Source of the DNA: Bacteroidota bacterium
GTDB taxonomy: Bacteria > Bacteroidota > Bacteroidia > Flavobacteriales_E > Vicingaceae
NCBI GenBank assembly: GCA_013112545.1
Contig: JABFGJ010000003.1
Location: 248,001-312,000, forward strand
DNA length: 64,000 nucleotides
Direction: 5' to 3'
The position numbers and the translations under genes were made by a program. The notes under the pieces were generated by a model. The model was not told the origin of the DNA and searched no databases. It worked only from the letters and a program-made list of their open reading frames with translations. Below are positions 8,526 through 18,166 of the stretch, one piece after another; position 1 is the stretch's first letter, and each line of letters opens with the position of its first letter.

Positions 8526-9650
8526 TTATCGCCTTGGAGGACCACCTTTTTTAGGGCTAGACTGAGCAGCGCCATTCCATATTTTTAGCTTATCATCTTT
8601 GTCTATTCCGCTAAGAAGTTCAATGTTTATCCCATCTGATAAGCCAGTTTTTACATATCTCTTTTCAAACTCTTGATTGCCAACCTCAAGTTCTACATAA
8701 GCTGAGTCGTTGTCAAATTGTAAAAGTGCCTCAGAGATTGCTAAAACATGATCTCTTCGATCCAACACTATATCCGCATTTGCGCTATAACCAGCTCTAA
8801 TAAACTGGTTTTCTTTCAATTTTACGGCAGCTTTTATTTCGAATTGTATAGCGCCATCTTCTTCAATTCCTTTTGGGGAAATGTATTCTAAAACAGCATC
8901 AAAGGTTTCGTTTTCAATTGCTCCAATTCTAAGAATTAAAGCCATGCCTTCTTTAATTTTTCCCACTTCCGACTCATCAACTTTTCCTTCAAAAATCAAA
9001 TCATTCATATCGGCAACGCTTGCAACTGTCGTCCCAGCATTCATCGTATTGGCTTCAATAACAGAATACCCTTCCTCAACTGGAACGTCTAGCACCATCC
9101 CCGAAATGGTGGAACGAATTACACGATTTGTCCCCATTTTATTATTCGATGTTTCCCCTTTTTGAATCAATTCTAAATTATCAGTAGCCGCCTTAAATTC
9201 TTCTAATGCCGTTTTATATGCAATTTCAAATGCTTGAAATTCTGCTGGAGCAATCACTTGCTGATCAATTAATTTCTGATTTCTATCTAAATCAATTTTT
9301 GCATTGTCTTTTGCTATTTTAGCTTGTCTTAAACGATTTTCTGCATTGTTAAGAGAAACCATATTGGGAATGATTTTTATCAAAGCAATTTTATCATTCT
9401 TTTCAATCATCGTTCCTGCTTCCACATATATTTGATCAATTATTCCTGATACTTGTGGCTTAATTTCTATCTCTTTTCGCGGAACTACAGAACCAGTTGC
9501 AACTGTTTTTTTAATAATGTCTGTTGTAAACGTACTTGTTGTTTCAAATACTACTGGTTTTTCTTCCGATTTGGAATACAAAAAATAGATAGTCCAAACA
9601 AATACAGCGATTAAAATAATTGCAATTAAAATTTTTAAAAACTTTTTCAT
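8526..9650 (-). CDS. MacA-like periplasmic adaptor (membrane fusion protein)
   Basis: This 374-aa HlyD/MacA-type adaptor has an N-terminal membrane anchor (about residues 5-26). A split biotinyl-lipoyl domain follows (VKPQVSGIIDQIYVEAG-type strand near 70 and SGMVLDVPVEEGYSV near 182), with an alpha-helical hairpin between and beta-barrel and membrane-proximal domains after. The tail is basic and proline-rich. Such proteins bridge an inner-membrane ABC transporter to a TolC-like channel. It is the last gene of an ATPase-permease-permease-adaptor run with 17 bases to the preceding permease. No outer-membrane channel gene is in this operon. Confidence 0.9.
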   Translation of the reverse strand: MKKFLKILIAIILIAVFVWTIYFLYSKSEEKPVVFETTSTFTTDIIKKTVATGSVVPRKEIEIKPQVSGIIDQIYVEAGTMIEKNDKIALIKIIPNMVSLNNAENRLRQAKIAKDNAKIDLDRNQKLIDQQVIAPAEFQAFEIAYKTALEEFKAATDNLELIQKGETSNNKMGTNRVIRSTISGMVLDVPVEEGYSVIEANTMNAGTTVASVADMNDLIFEGKVDESEVGKIKEGMALILRIGAIENETFDAVLEYISPKGIEEDGAIQFEIKAAVKLKENQFIRAGYSANADIVLDRRDHVLAISEALLQFDNDSAYVELEVGNQEFEKRYVKTGLSDGINIELLSGIDKDDKLKIWNGAAQSSPKKGGPPRR

Positions 9651-9667
9651 GTTGTTAATATTGAGAT

Positions 9668-10927
9668 TTATTCAGCTCTTAAAGCGTCTATGGGTTTTAT
9701 TTTTACAGCTTTTCTTGCGGGAATTAAGCCTGCAAAAATGCCTGATATGATTAATATTGTTAAAGCCGTTAAGGCTACTTTTAAGTCGATGGTAGGATTG
9801 GTGAACATGGTGTCGCTGGAAGGATTGTCACCTAGTGCGTTTGAAATCATTTCAGTCACAAAAACCCCGAGCAAAAGGCCAAAGTAACCAGCCATGGAAG
9901 TTAGAAACACCGATTCTAATACAATTTGTGAAATAATAGCCCACGGGGTTGCACCAATTGCTCGTCGAATTCCTATTTCTTGAGTTCTCTCTTTTACAAT
10001 AATGAGCATGATATTACTTACGCCAATAACTCCAGCAATCAATGTTCCTGTGCCAACAACCCAAATTAGCATGGCTATACCACCAAATAAACCATTCATC
10101 TGTTCATAGGCTTTTTGCGCATTGAAAGAGCCAAACGCGCGATCATCATCGGGAGCCACTTTATGTCTTCGCTTTAATACATTGGTAATTTTAACTTCTA
10201 CTTCAGAAGCGCTTGATGTTGGCTTAGCTGTCAATGCTAACCAACCGACAATGTTTCCATAATTAAAAGCCTTTTGAAAAGTGGTAAATGGTATAAAAAG
10301 TGTTTGAGAATCACGCTCCCCTTGATTGCCTCGTTTTTTAGTTTTCCAAACGCCTACAACTTTAAAATAAACCCCATTAATTTTTACATTTTTATTGATA
10401 GGGTCTTCATTTCCAAACAAAACATCCCTCACATTGGTTCCTATCACCACAACTTTTCGTTTGTCATCTATGTCGTTTTTATTGATAAATCGACCTTGCA
10501 ACATGTCCATTGGTGTAACGTGATAAATGTCTGGGTAATCGCCCATCACACTGAAGTTTCCTGATTTACTGTTAAAACTCACATTGTTTCCACCCTGATA
10601 ACCTCGTAATTGATTTCTAGGTGCTAAATATTCAATTTCTGGAACTTCAGCCCTTAAAATAGGAATGTCCTCGTTTTGCATCCTGAAATAACGGCCTTTT
10701 GGAAATCCAGCATAGGGAATGCTTGTACTTTGTGTCCAAATAAAAATGCTGTTAGTAGCAGAACCCCCAAAGTTTTTGATAACTCCATTTTCTAAGCCCT
10801 TGCCAGAAGCAAGCATAATAATCAACATAAAAATTCCCCAAAACACACCAAATGCAGTTAGTGCTGTTCTTAGTTTGTTCTTTTTTAGAGAACTAAATAT
10901 TTCTTGCCATTTATCTGAATCAAACAT
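9668..10927 (-). CDS. MacB-like ABC transporter permease (second copy)
   Basis: This 419-aa permease has one N-terminal transmembrane helix (after SLKKNKLRTALTAFGVFWG), a large extracytoplasmic MacB-type domain and three C-terminal helices (FtsX-like domain). The ERTQEIGIRRAIGATPW signature for contact with the ATPase is near residue 314. It is about a third identical by eye to the upstream permease, and the two start one base apart (stop 10929, start 10927). Together they would form a heterodimer or two alternative permeases driven by the single ATPase. Members of the family export macrolides, peptides or lipoproteins, and the cargo is not visible here. Confidence 0.9.
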   Translation of the reverse strand: MFDSDKWQEIFSSLKKNKLRTALTAFGVFWGIFMLIIMLASGKGLENGVIKNFGGSATNSIFIWTQSTSIPYAGFPKGRYFRMQNEDIPILRAEVPEIEYLAPRNQLRGYQGGNNVSFNSKSGNFSVMGDYPDIYHVTPMDMLQGRFINKNDIDDKRKVVVIGTNVRDVLFGNEDPINKNVKINGVYFKVVGVWKTKKRGNQGERDSQTLFIPFTTFQKAFNYGNIVGWLALTAKPTSSASEVEVKITNVLKRRHKVAPDDDRAFGSFNAQKAYEQMNGLFGGIAMLIWVVGTGTLIAGVIGVSNIMLIIVKERTQEIGIRRAIGATPWAIISQIVLESVFLTSMAGYFGLLLGVFVTEMISNALGDNPSSDTMFTNPTIDLKVALTALTILIISGIFAGLIPARKAVKIKPIDALRAE

Positions 10928-10928
10928 A

Positions 10929-12164
10929 TTATTCGTCTCTTAAAGCTTCTATGGGTCTAATGGATGCAGCCTTTCTTGCTGGTATTAATCCAGCCAAAGT
11001 TCCTGCAACAATTAAAATAATGGTCGCTGTAATTGCGACTTGAAAATCAACTTCTGGGTTCATAAAAAACTCAGAAGGCGGCATAAATTTATTTGCTAAT
11101 TCTACTATTCCAACCCCCAAAACCATTCCGATATAACCCGAAAAAGAAGTAATCAAAATGGACTCCATCATCACCAGACTTACAATTGACCATGGTGTAG
11201 CACCCAAAGCTTTTCGAATGCCAATTTCCTTGGTTCTTTCCTTTACTACAATCATCATGATGTTGCTAATGCCTACTATTCCAGCTATAATGGTCATGAT
11301 TCCGATAAGCCATATAAAAGCGTCGATTCCCATAAATAAGTTTTGAAATTGAAGGAAACTTTCCACATTATTCCAAAAGCGGATAGCTCGTTCATCGTCT
11401 GGCGAAAAGTTGTGGATTTCAGCCATTTTTCTTCGTACTTGTTCTTCCATCAGGTAACTGTCTTCTACACTAGAACCTTCTGGTATGTTGAACATAAACA
11501 TGTTCACTCGATCTGCGCCATTAAAAACCATTTGTGCAGTTGAAATCGGTAGATAAAGTATTTCCAATTCATTTTCACCGCCTTCGTCCTCAAAAACACC
11601 AACCACTTTAAAAGGAACACCATTTATTTTAATGTACTCACCAATTGGGTCTTTTCCATTTTTAAATAATGCATCGCGAACTAAAGTGCCAATAGAAGCT
11701 ACTTTTCGCTTTTCTTTTTGGTCAATATCATTTAAAAAACGACCTTTTATCGTTACTGTTTTTTCGATGTATTGATGATCAGGGTGTACTGTTCTAATTT
11801 GAAAATTAGAGGTTTCATCTTGATAACTGACTGTTGAACTCCCCAAATAATAACGGCCGCTGCTTTCTTCTGCACCTTCTAGTTTGTTATTTACCCAATC
11901 GTAATCAGCATTTGTAAAACGTATAAAACGACCAGGTTGTAAACCTTTATAGGGTTCGCTAGTTTGTCCGCTAAACACCCAAATGCTATTGGTGGCTGTG
12001 TCTTTAAATTGGTCTTTTACACCATTTTGCAAACCTGTGCCAGATCCCAATAAAACAATAAGCATAAAAATTCCCCAAGCCACACTAAAACCAGTAAGGA
12101 AAGTCCTTAGCTTGTTTTTGCTAATGGTGTGAAAAATCTCTTGCCATTTATCGCGGTCAAACAT
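10929..12164 (-). CDS. MacB-like ABC transporter permease (first copy)
   Basis: This 411-aa protein has the same layout as the following permease: a helix after [19 protein letters not shown], a large periplasmic domain, and three C-terminal helices with [17 protein letters not shown] as the coupling motif. Its start overlaps the end of the ATPase gene by 8 bases, which indicates translational coupling. The two permeases are clearly paralogues that arose by duplication. The N-terminal DRDKWQEIF motif is shared and typical of Bacteroidota MacB-like proteins. Confidence 0.9.
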   Translation of the reverse strand: MFDRDKWQEIFHTISKNKLRTFLTGFSVAWGIFMLIVLLGSGTGLQNGVKDQFKDTATNSIWVFSGQTSEPYKGLQPGRFIRFTNADYDWVNNKLEGAEESSGRYYLGSSTVSYQDETSNFQIRTVHPDHQYIEKTVTIKGRFLNDIDQKEKRKVASIGTLVRDALFKNGKDPIGEYIKINGVPFKVVGVFEDEGGENELEILYLPISTAQMVFNGADRVNMFMFNIPEGSSVEDSYLMEEQVRRKMAEIHNFSPDDERAIRFWNNVESFLQFQNLFMGIDAFIWLIGIMTIIAGIVGISNIMMIVVKERTKEIGIRKALGATPWSIVSLVMMESILITSFSGYIGMVLGVGIVELANKFMPPSEFFMNPEVDFQVAITATIILIVAGTLAGLIPARKAASIRPIEALRDE

Positions 12165-12837
12165 TTGCTTTCTCGTTTTCGATAATTAATCCATCTTTTA
12201 AGCGAATAACTCGGTCGGTCATTTCGGCAATGTCATTTTCGTGGGTAACGATGATAACTGTTATACCTTCTTTGTTTATTTCACGAAGTAAATTCATCAC
12301 TTCATACGAGGTGGTCGTGTCTAAAGCACCTGTCGGCTCATCGGCCAACAATACTTTAGGTTGAGAGATTAATGCTCTAGCAATGGCAACTCGTTGTTTT
12401 TGCCCACCAGACAACTCATTTGGCAGATGATGTGCCCATTCTTTTAGGCCAACTTTTTCCAGGTATTGAAGCGCTAGTTCATTTCTTTCTTTTCTTCTTA
12501 CTTTTTTGTAATAGAGTGGAAGGGCTACATTTTCGACCGCATTTTTAAAAGAAATTAAATTAAAGGATTGAAATACAAAACCTAAAAAACGGTTGCGGTA
12601 TTGCGCTGCCTTTGTTTCACTGAGGTTTTTTATTTCATTTCCATCTAAAAAATAAGAGCCTTCATCATAATTATCTAGCATACCCAAAATGTTTAATAAG
12701 GTCGATTTTCCAGAACCTGAAGAACCCATTATGGAAACCATTTCTCCTTCAGAAATGTCCACATCTATGCCTTTTAATACGTGAAGTTTGTTTTTACCCA
12801 TCTGGTAAAACTTGTGGATGTTTTGAAGCTTAATCAT
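12157..12837 (-). CDS. MacB/LolD-type ABC transporter ATPase
   Basis: This 226-aa ATP-binding protein has Walker [10 protein letters not shown] (about 39-47), the signature [15 protein letters not shown] (about 141-155), Walker [13 protein letters not shown] and an H-loop VTHEND. I place the start at the ATG at 12837 ([14 protein letters not shown]). The longer reading frame begins with a TTG 12 bases upstream and is less likely. It is the first gene of the exporter operon, and its stop overlaps the first permease by 8 bases. It powers the two MacB-like permeases. Confidence 0.93.
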   Translation of the reverse strand: MIKLQNIHKFYQMGKNKLHVLKGIDVDISEGEMVSIMGSSGSGKSTLLNILGMLDNYDEGSYFLDGNEIKNLSETKAAQYRNRFLGFVFQSFNLISFKNAVENVALPLYYKKVRRKERNELALQYLEKVGLKEWAHHLPNELSGGQKQRVAIARALISQPKVLLADEPTGALDTTTSYEVMNLLREINKEGITVIIVTHENDIAEMTDRVIRLKDGLIIENEKANV

Positions 12838-12914
12838 AGTTTCGTCCAAATTAATTGAAAATCCAACAATTGAAAATCCTTTATTATAAGCGGTAAATAG
12901 AATGGATATTTGCG

Positions 12915-14024
12915 TTATTCTTTAATTCGAATACGCGCACTAATCGGATGATGGTCTGAAAGTTTTTCTGGATGAGTTTGATATGAAATAGATTCAAACT
13001 GGGAGTCATAGAATATATAATCGATACGATAAGAGGGGAATTCACCAATGTATGTTCTTCCCAATCCACTACCAGACTCCACAAAAGCATCTTTTAAATC
13101 TCCTAAAATAGTATGATATGCATAAGAAGAAGGCGTATCATTAAAATCTCCACAGAGTATAACCGGATAAGGCGAATTGGCAATGCTTTTTTGGATGGAA
13201 TCGGCTTGAAAACTTCTGCGAACAAAACCATAACGTATTTTTTCTATCATCATCAATTCATTGTCAAAATTATCTGAATACTCATTGTGATTAATTTTCT
13301 GCATGGCCTTATAATCGTGCTTATCCAACTTAATTGATGCTAGATGCGCATTGTAAACTCGTATCGTTTGATCTCCTTTTTGAATGTCCGTATAGATACA
13401 AATGTTGTCATCTTTTAAAGCAAATGGAACTATGCCTTTGCCAACAATGGGGTATTTACTAAAAGTAATAATTCCCCAATGATTAACTTCTCGAAGGGTT
13501 GTAGTGTATTCAACGTGATAGTTGTTGGCTTTCAAAAATTGAGTTAAAGTGTCTAATGTTTTGAAATCATAGTTGTTGACAATGGTGTCTGCTTGATAAA
13601 ATTCTTGCAAACACAAGACATCTGGTTGTTCTTGATGTATTAAATCAAAGATTTTATTTCTGGTTGTTTTTTCGTTTGACCACATGTATAAGTCAAATAC
13701 GCGAACATTAAATGACAAGACTTTTATTTCATCGTCAAAAACCTCGGTAGAATTAGAATTGAATTGTATGTAGTTAGGTATTGTGGAATACGAAAACACA
13801 AGTGCCGAGAGCGACAACAATAAATATACTTTTGAACGAACTAACCAATACACTAAAAAAATAACATTGGCTATAAATAAATAAGGGAAAGCTAAACCTA
13901 AGAATGCTATTGGCGAAAAGCTAGAAGGGTTGACAAAAGGCGCAGCATAAGAACCAAATAAAAGTAAGGCAACAACAAGGTTGAAAATAAAGAGCAATTT
14001 AGAAAGGAAGGTGATTTTTTTCAA
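12915..14024 (-). CDS. Endonuclease/exonuclease/phosphatase (EEP) family protein, membrane-anchored
   Basis: This 369-aa protein has three hydrophobic segments in its first 90 residues, then an EEP (DNase I-like) domain. Motifs seen are VLCLQEFY (metal-binding Glu), [11 protein letters not shown] (Asp/Asn), and C-terminal [10 protein letters not shown] (catalytic His). The domain would face the periplasm. Substrates in the family include nucleic acids, phospholipids and inositol phosphates, and none can be chosen here. The start appears to be TTG at 14024 ([11 protein letters not shown]), since no ATG lies before the first membrane segment. It follows ribBA by 31 bases on the same strand and may be co-transcribed. 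Confidence 0.85.
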   Translation of the reverse strand: MKKITFLSKLLFIFNLVVALLLFGSYAAPFVNPSSFSPIAFLGLAFPYLFIANVIFLVYWLVRSKVYLLLSLSALVFSYSTIPNYIQFNSNSTEVFDDEIKVLSFNVRVFDLYMWSNEKTTRNKIFDLIHQEQPDVLCLQEFYQADTIVNNYDFKTLDTLTQFLKANNYHVEYTTTLREVNHWGIITFSKYPIVGKGIVPFALKDDNICIYTDIQKGDQTIRVYNAHLASIKLDKHDYKAMQKINHNEYSDNFDNELMMIEKIRYGFVRRSFQADSIQKSIANSPYPVILCGDFNDTPSSYAYHTILGDLKDAFVESGSGLGRTYIGEFPSYRIDYIFYDSQFESISYQTHPEKLSDHHPISARIRIKE

Positions 14025-14055
14025 TTTGTGATGAATTAATCAGTAATGAATTCCC

Positions 14056-15267
14056 TTATTTTGATTCCAATTTTAATGAATGGCCCATTTTGTTCTTTTT
14101 AGTTTTTAAATAAAATTCATTGTGTTCATTTGATTTAATTTCTAATGGAACATTATCAACGATTTCAAGGCCATAACCTATAAGTCCAGTGCGTTTTTTC
14201 GGGTTGTTAGACATTAGCCTCATTTTTACAACACCTAAATCTCTTAAAATTTGTGCACCAATGCCATAATCTCTGTCATCCATATTAAAACCCAATTTAA
14301 TATTGGCTTCTACGGTATCAAATCCTTCTTCTTGAAGTTTATAGGCTTTAAGTTTGTTTAACAATCCGATTCCTCTTCCTTCTTGGTTCATATACACGAT
14401 TACACCTTTTCCTTCCTTCTCAATTAAGCGCATTGCTTCTTGCAATTGAGGACCACAATCGCAGCGGCATGAACCAAAAATATCGCCTGTTATGCACGAA
14501 GAATGAACACGTACCAAAACTTCTTCATCTTCTTTCCATTCTCCTTTTACCAAGGCTAGATGTTCTTGGCCATTGGTTTTTTGTGTGTAATGCACTAATT
14601 CAAAATCGCCATATTCTGTCGGCAATTTTACGGTGACTTCTTTTTGGATTAAAGATTCATGCTTTATGCGATAAGCAATTAAGTCTTTGATACTGACTAA
14701 TTTTAAATTGAATTTTTTGGCAATAACTTTCAATTCCGGAAGACGAGCCATCGTTCCATCCTCGTTCATTATTTCAACTATAACACCTGCGGGTTGCATA
14801 CCAGCTAGTCTAGCAAAGTCTATTGCGGCCTCTGTGTGTCCAGCCCTTCTTAAAACACCACCTTTCTTAGCCCTTAACGGGAAAATATGACCTGGTTTTC
14901 CCAAATCTTCAGGTTTGGTTTCTGGATTAACCAAGGCGAGAACTGTTTTTGCTCGATCGCTTGCCGAAATACCTGTGCTAGTGCCATGCCCTATTAAGTC
15001 TATAGAAACAGTAAATGGGGTTTCATAAGCTGCAGTATTGCTCTGAACCATTAAGTTTAGACCTAATTCATCACAACGATTTTCAACCAATGGTGCACAA
15101 ATTAATCCCCTGCCATGAGTAGCCATGAAATTGATAACCTGTGTGTTCACCTTTTCAGCAGCAATTAAAAAATCTCCTTCATTCTCGCGATCTTCATCAT
15201 CAACCACAATTATGATTTCACCATTTTTTATTGCTTCTATTGCGTCTTCAATTTTATCTAACTCCAT
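14056..15267 (-). CDS. ribBA: Bifunctional DHBP synthase / GTP cyclohydrolase II (RibBA)
   Basis: This 403-aa protein fuses two riboflavin-pathway enzymes. The N-terminal domain (1-200) has the DHBP synthase acidic loop [12 protein letters not shown] (about 21-32) and makes 3,4-dihydroxy-2-butanone 4-phosphate from ribulose 5-phosphate. The C-terminal domain (about 207-390) is GTP cyclohydrolase II with zinc site GSCRCDCG (with the preceding Cys) and NQEGRGIGL. Both sets of active residues appear intact. The cytosolic product feeds FMN and FAD synthesis. A TAACTTTG promoter element is just upstream. It is divergent from ruvX. Confidence 0.96.
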   Translation of the reverse strand: MELDKIEDAIEAIKNGEIIIVVDDEDRENEGDFLIAAEKVNTQVINFMATHGRGLICAPLVENRCDELGLNLMVQSNTAAYETPFTVSIDLIGHGTSTGISASDRAKTVLALVNPETKPEDLGKPGHIFPLRAKKGGVLRRAGHTEAAIDFARLAGMQPAGVIVEIMNEDGTMARLPELKVIAKKFNLKLVSIKDLIAYRIKHESLIQKEVTVKLPTEYGDFELVHYTQKTNGQEHLALVKGEWKEDEEVLVRVHSSCITGDIFGSCRCDCGPQLQEAMRLIEKEGKGVIVYMNQEGRGIGLLNKLKAYKLQEEGFDTVEANIKLGFNMDDRDYGIGAQILRDLGVVKMRLMSNNPKKRTGLIGYGLEIVDNVPLEIKSNEHNEFYLKTKKNKMGHSLKLESK

Positions 15268-15284
15268 CTTCTTTTATTGAGCTG

Positions 15285-15292
15285 CAAAGTTA
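15285..15292 (-). promoter_or_regulatory. Promoter -7 element for ribBA
   Basis: On the minus strand this reads TAACTTTG, a perfect match to the Bacteroidota TAnnTTTG element, ending 17 bases before the ribBA ATG. No good TTTG is seen at the -33 position. No FMN riboswitch is apparent in the short leader. Confidence 0.5.
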
Positions 15293-15382
15293 ATTATTAT
15301 AGCACCTGAACTCATTTAGTTTTGAAAATATTTCATTTCGGCAACTAGAATTATGATTTGTTTTAGTGTAAATTCGCCTATC

Positions 15383-15802
15383 ATGGGAAAAATTGTTGCA
15401 ATTGATTATGGCGCTAAAAGAACTGGAATTGCTGAAACGGATTCTTTACAATTGATTGCTTCGGGCTTAACGACTGTTTCTACCTATGATTTAAAAGAAT
15501 TTATGCTCGACTATTTGAGCAAAGAAGAAGTGGATTGTTTGGTTGTTGGAGAACCAAAAGACTTAAAAAACCAAAACTCTGAAATCGAAAAGAGCATAGT
15601 ACCCTTTATCAACTTTATCAAAAAAAGATTTAAAGATTTAGAAATTGTCAGAGTTGACGAGCGATTTACATCTAAAATGGCATTTCAAAGCATGATAGAT
15701 GGGGGATTAAAGAAAAAACAAAGACAAGATAAAGGAATGATTGATAAAGTGAGTGCTACAATTATTTTGCAAACTTATTTAGAATCTAAAAGTCATTTGT
15801 AA
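15383..15802 (+). CDS. ruvX: Putative Holliday junction resolvase RuvX (YqgF)
   Basis: This is a 139-aa RNase H-fold protein. The nuclease motifs are VAIDYGAKRTGIA (first Asp, residues 4-16), VVGEPKD (Glu) and VDERFTSK with a later Asp in DKVSATIIL. The family is linked to 16S rRNA 5' processing and to Holliday-junction cleavage. I start at the ATG at 15383 (MGKIVAIDYG), because the ten codons upstream do not belong to the fold. Essential and conserved in bacteria. It is followed after 31 bases by the DUF3667 gene. Confidence 0.92.
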   Translation: MGKIVAIDYGAKRTGIAETDSLQLIASGLTTVSTYDLKEFMLDYLSKEEVDCLVVGEPKDLKNQNSEIEKSIVPFINFIKKRFKDLEIVRVDERFTSKMAFQSMIDGGLKKKQRQDKGMIDKVSATIILQTYLESKSHL

Positions 15803-15833
15803 CTAAACCTTATAACTATCCGTTTTTTTAGCA

Positions 15834-16583
15834 ATGCAAGAGGATATACTAAAATGTGAAAACTGTAATACAAGCCTAGAAGCGGAATTTGTGTATTGCC
15901 CAAAATGTGGTCAAGAACGATTTTTTGAACGCAACTTAACGGGTTTGTTGTCACATTTTATGAGCGATTATTTTACCTTCGATTCTAAGATCATTAGAAG
16001 TGTAAAACCGCTAATAAGCAAACCGGGTTTTCTGACTAATGAGTATTTAAAAGGAAAACGGATGCTATACATTTCTCCTTTGAGAATGTTTATCTTTTTG
16101 AGTATCATATTCTTTTTAGTATTGAGTTTCTTCAATAGCAGTCAAATTCAATATGCCGATTTACAGCCTGTTGACAATCAGTTTTGGAATCAATTTTTTG
16201 AACAGTGGCTACCAAAGCTATTCTTTGTTTTGTTGCCCATTTTCGCCTTAATTGTTGCCATGTTTTTTAGCAAGAAAAAGATGGGAATGATTTCTCATTT
16301 TTTGTTTGCGCTTCATTTTCATTCATCTATTTTCTTAGTAGGTATCATTTATAGCTTTTTAAGTTGGATTTTCGCTGGGTTTCAACATCAGTTAATCAAT
16401 GTGATTTTACTCAATCTTTCGTTTTTATACCTCTTATTTAATTTGTGGAAAGCGTTGAGGACTGTTTATGCCGAATCCAAATTAAAAACCACTTGGAAGT
16501 TCATATTTATAGTCGTTTTATATTCCATTATATTGGTAGTATCTTGTTTGATATTGCTATTTCTGTTATCGATTAATCATTAA
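15834..16583 (+). CDS. DUF3667 membrane protein with N-terminal zinc ribbon
   Basis: This 249-aa protein starts with a zinc ribbon (CENCNTSLEAEFVYCPKCG, residues 7-25, four Cys). After a conserved linker (SDYFTFDSKIIRSVKPLIS, KPGFLTNEYLKGKR), four to five transmembrane helices follow. This layout is the DUF3667 family, widespread in Bacteroidota and of unknown function. It is downstream of ruvX and upstream of the saccharopine-dehydrogenase-like gene on the same strand with short gaps. The three genes may form one unit, though without an obvious shared role. Confidence 0.85.
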   Translation: MQEDILKCENCNTSLEAEFVYCPKCGQERFFERNLTGLLSHFMSDYFTFDSKIIRSVKPLISKPGFLTNEYLKGKRMLYISPLRMFIFLSIIFFLVLSFFNSSQIQYADLQPVDNQFWNQFFEQWLPKLFFVLLPIFALIVAMFFSKKKMGMISHFLFALHFHSSIFLVGIIYSFLSWIFAGFQHQLINVILLNLSFLYLLFNLWKALRTVYAESKLKTTWKFIFIVVLYSIILVVSCLILLFLLSINH

Positions 16584-16600
16584 GTTTGTTTTCTCAAAAT

Positions 16601-17812
16601 ATGAAGATGAAAATAGGCGTTATTTTAGAAGGTAAGAACCCACCTGATAAACGAGTTCCATTTACACCTAAGCAGTGTCAATTTATACAAGAAACTTATC
16701 CAAACATAGACTTGGTAGTTCAAAAAAGCCCAATTCGCGCTTTTAGTGATGCTGAATATGAAAGTGCGGGTATAAAAATGGTGGAAGATTTAAAAGATCG
16801 AGATGTTATTTTTGGAGTTAAGGAAGTAAATATTAATGACTTATTAGAGCATAAAATGTATTTCTTTTTTTCTCACACGATAAAAGAACAACCTTACAAT
16901 CGAAAATTATTAGCCGCTTTAGTTGAGAAAAACATACAGATGGTTGATTATGAATGTTTGACAAGAAGGAGTGGTGGACGATTGGTTGGTTTTGGTCGTT
17001 ATGCCGGAATTGTAGGTTGTTACAATGCTTTTTTAACTTATGGAAAAAGAACCCAGGCTTATGAATTAAAACCCGCTCATTTATGTGAAGACCGAGAAGA
17101 AATGGAAGGGCAGTTGCCTAAAATTAAATTGCCGAAAAACTATAAAATCGCATTGACCGGCCTAGGGAGAGTTGCTAAAGGAGCAATAGAAATATTAAGT
17201 AAAATGGGAATTCAAAAGGTAAGTTCGAATTCATTTTTAAATAAAGAATTTGATTATCCTGTATATACACAGCTCTCAGTAGAACATTATTTCAAGAAAA
17301 AGAATGATGAAGATTTTACAAGAAGAGAAGTATTTAATCATCCTGAACTTTTTAAGTCTGACTTTTTTAAATATGCAGCTGTTTCTGATATGTACATCCC
17401 TTGTCATTATTGGGATTCCGATGGTCCTTTTATTTTCACAAAAGAGGAAATGAAAAGGCCTGAATTTAAAATAAGAACCATAGCCGACATTAGTTGTGAT
17501 ATTGATGGCCCAATTCCATCTACGATACGACCTTCAACGATTGCTGAGCCCATTTACCATTATCACATTGATTCAGGTGTAGAAACATCTGAAATAAGTG
17601 ATCGAACAATAAGCGTAATGGCAGTTGATAATTTACCATGCGAATTATCTAAAGATGCTTCTGAAGATTTTGGAAACGAGTTACTTGAGAAGGTAATTCC
17701 CGTTTTAATCGGCAAAGATCCCACTCAGATAATTCAAAGAGCATCCATAACCAAAAACGGAGATTTAACTCCCGATTACGACTATTTAAGAGATTATTTG
17801 GAAGGGAAGTAA
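16601..17812 (+). CDS. Alanine dehydrogenase/saccharopine dehydrogenase-like NAD(P) oxidoreductase
   Basis: This 403-aa protein has an AlaDH/PNT-like N-terminal domain (KIGVILEGKNPPDKRVPFTP) and a Rossmann domain with KIALTGLGRVAKGAIEIL (GxGxxxxG, about 182-200). It resembles fungal-type LYS1 saccharopine dehydrogenases (NAD+, L-lysine-forming), including ISCDIDGPIPST near the active site. I use the ATG at 16601; an upstream TTG at 16586 is possible. The likely reaction is NAD(P)-dependent oxidative deamination or reductive amination of an amino acid derivative. The exact substrate is uncertain because LYS1-like proteins in Bacteroidota often lack a known lysine-pathway context. The non-coding repeat array lies downstream. 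Confidence 0.78.
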   Translation: MKMKIGVILEGKNPPDKRVPFTPKQCQFIQETYPNIDLVVQKSPIRAFSDAEYESAGIKMVEDLKDRDVIFGVKEVNINDLLEHKMYFFFSHTIKEQPYNRKLLAALVEKNIQMVDYECLTRRSGGRLVGFGRYAGIVGCYNAFLTYGKRTQAYELKPAHLCEDREEMEGQLPKIKLPKNYKIALTGLGRVAKGAIEILSKMGIQKVSSNSFLNKEFDYPVYTQLSVEHYFKKKNDEDFTRREVFNHPELFKSDFFKYAAVSDMYIPCHYWDSDGPFIFTKEEMKRPEFKIRTIADISCDIDGPIPSTIRPSTIAEPIYHYHIDSGVETSEISDRTISVMAVDNLPCELSKDASEDFGNELLEKVIPVLIGKDPTQIIQRASITKNGDLTPDYDYLRDYLEGK

Positions 17813-18166
17813 GAATTCGTTTTTCTCACTTTTTATGTTACAATTGAATTGTTGATTTGTAGTATATTCTATAGCAACAATCAAGGAATACTACACCCAC
17901 ACTTTATTTTGACCTCAAATCAGAGCTTACTTTGATTGCTAAATTCATGTATCTAACTCATTGAATTAGATGTGAGTTTGGAATAATTAAAAAATAGGTT
18001 AAATTTAGTTTTTGAATTTTGACCAAATGAATTGCCGAACACATTCAAATAATTCAGTTTAAGCAAGTTTTTGGAAAAGAAAAAGGCGACTTGCGCCGCC
18101 TTAAATGTTTTCACAACGGCGCAGATCAAAACAGTAGCAATGAAGATGCTGTGATAAATTACAATT
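17813..18166. other. Intergenic region left of the repeat array
   Basis: I see no supported gene in these 354 bases. A 75-codon minus-strand frame with a GTG start begins inside the repeat array and has no recognisable family. A hairpin with arms AAGGCG (18083-18088) and CGCCTT (18097-18102) is the only structure. It could be a terminator for the upstream plus-strand gene, but it lies about 270 bases past that stop and has a weak T-tract. Confidence 0.6.

Noticed and set aside
10274-10564. 96-codon plus-strand frame inside the MacB-like gene
   Set aside because: It is opposite a conserved permease, with unusual residue use and no motif. It is a shadow frame.
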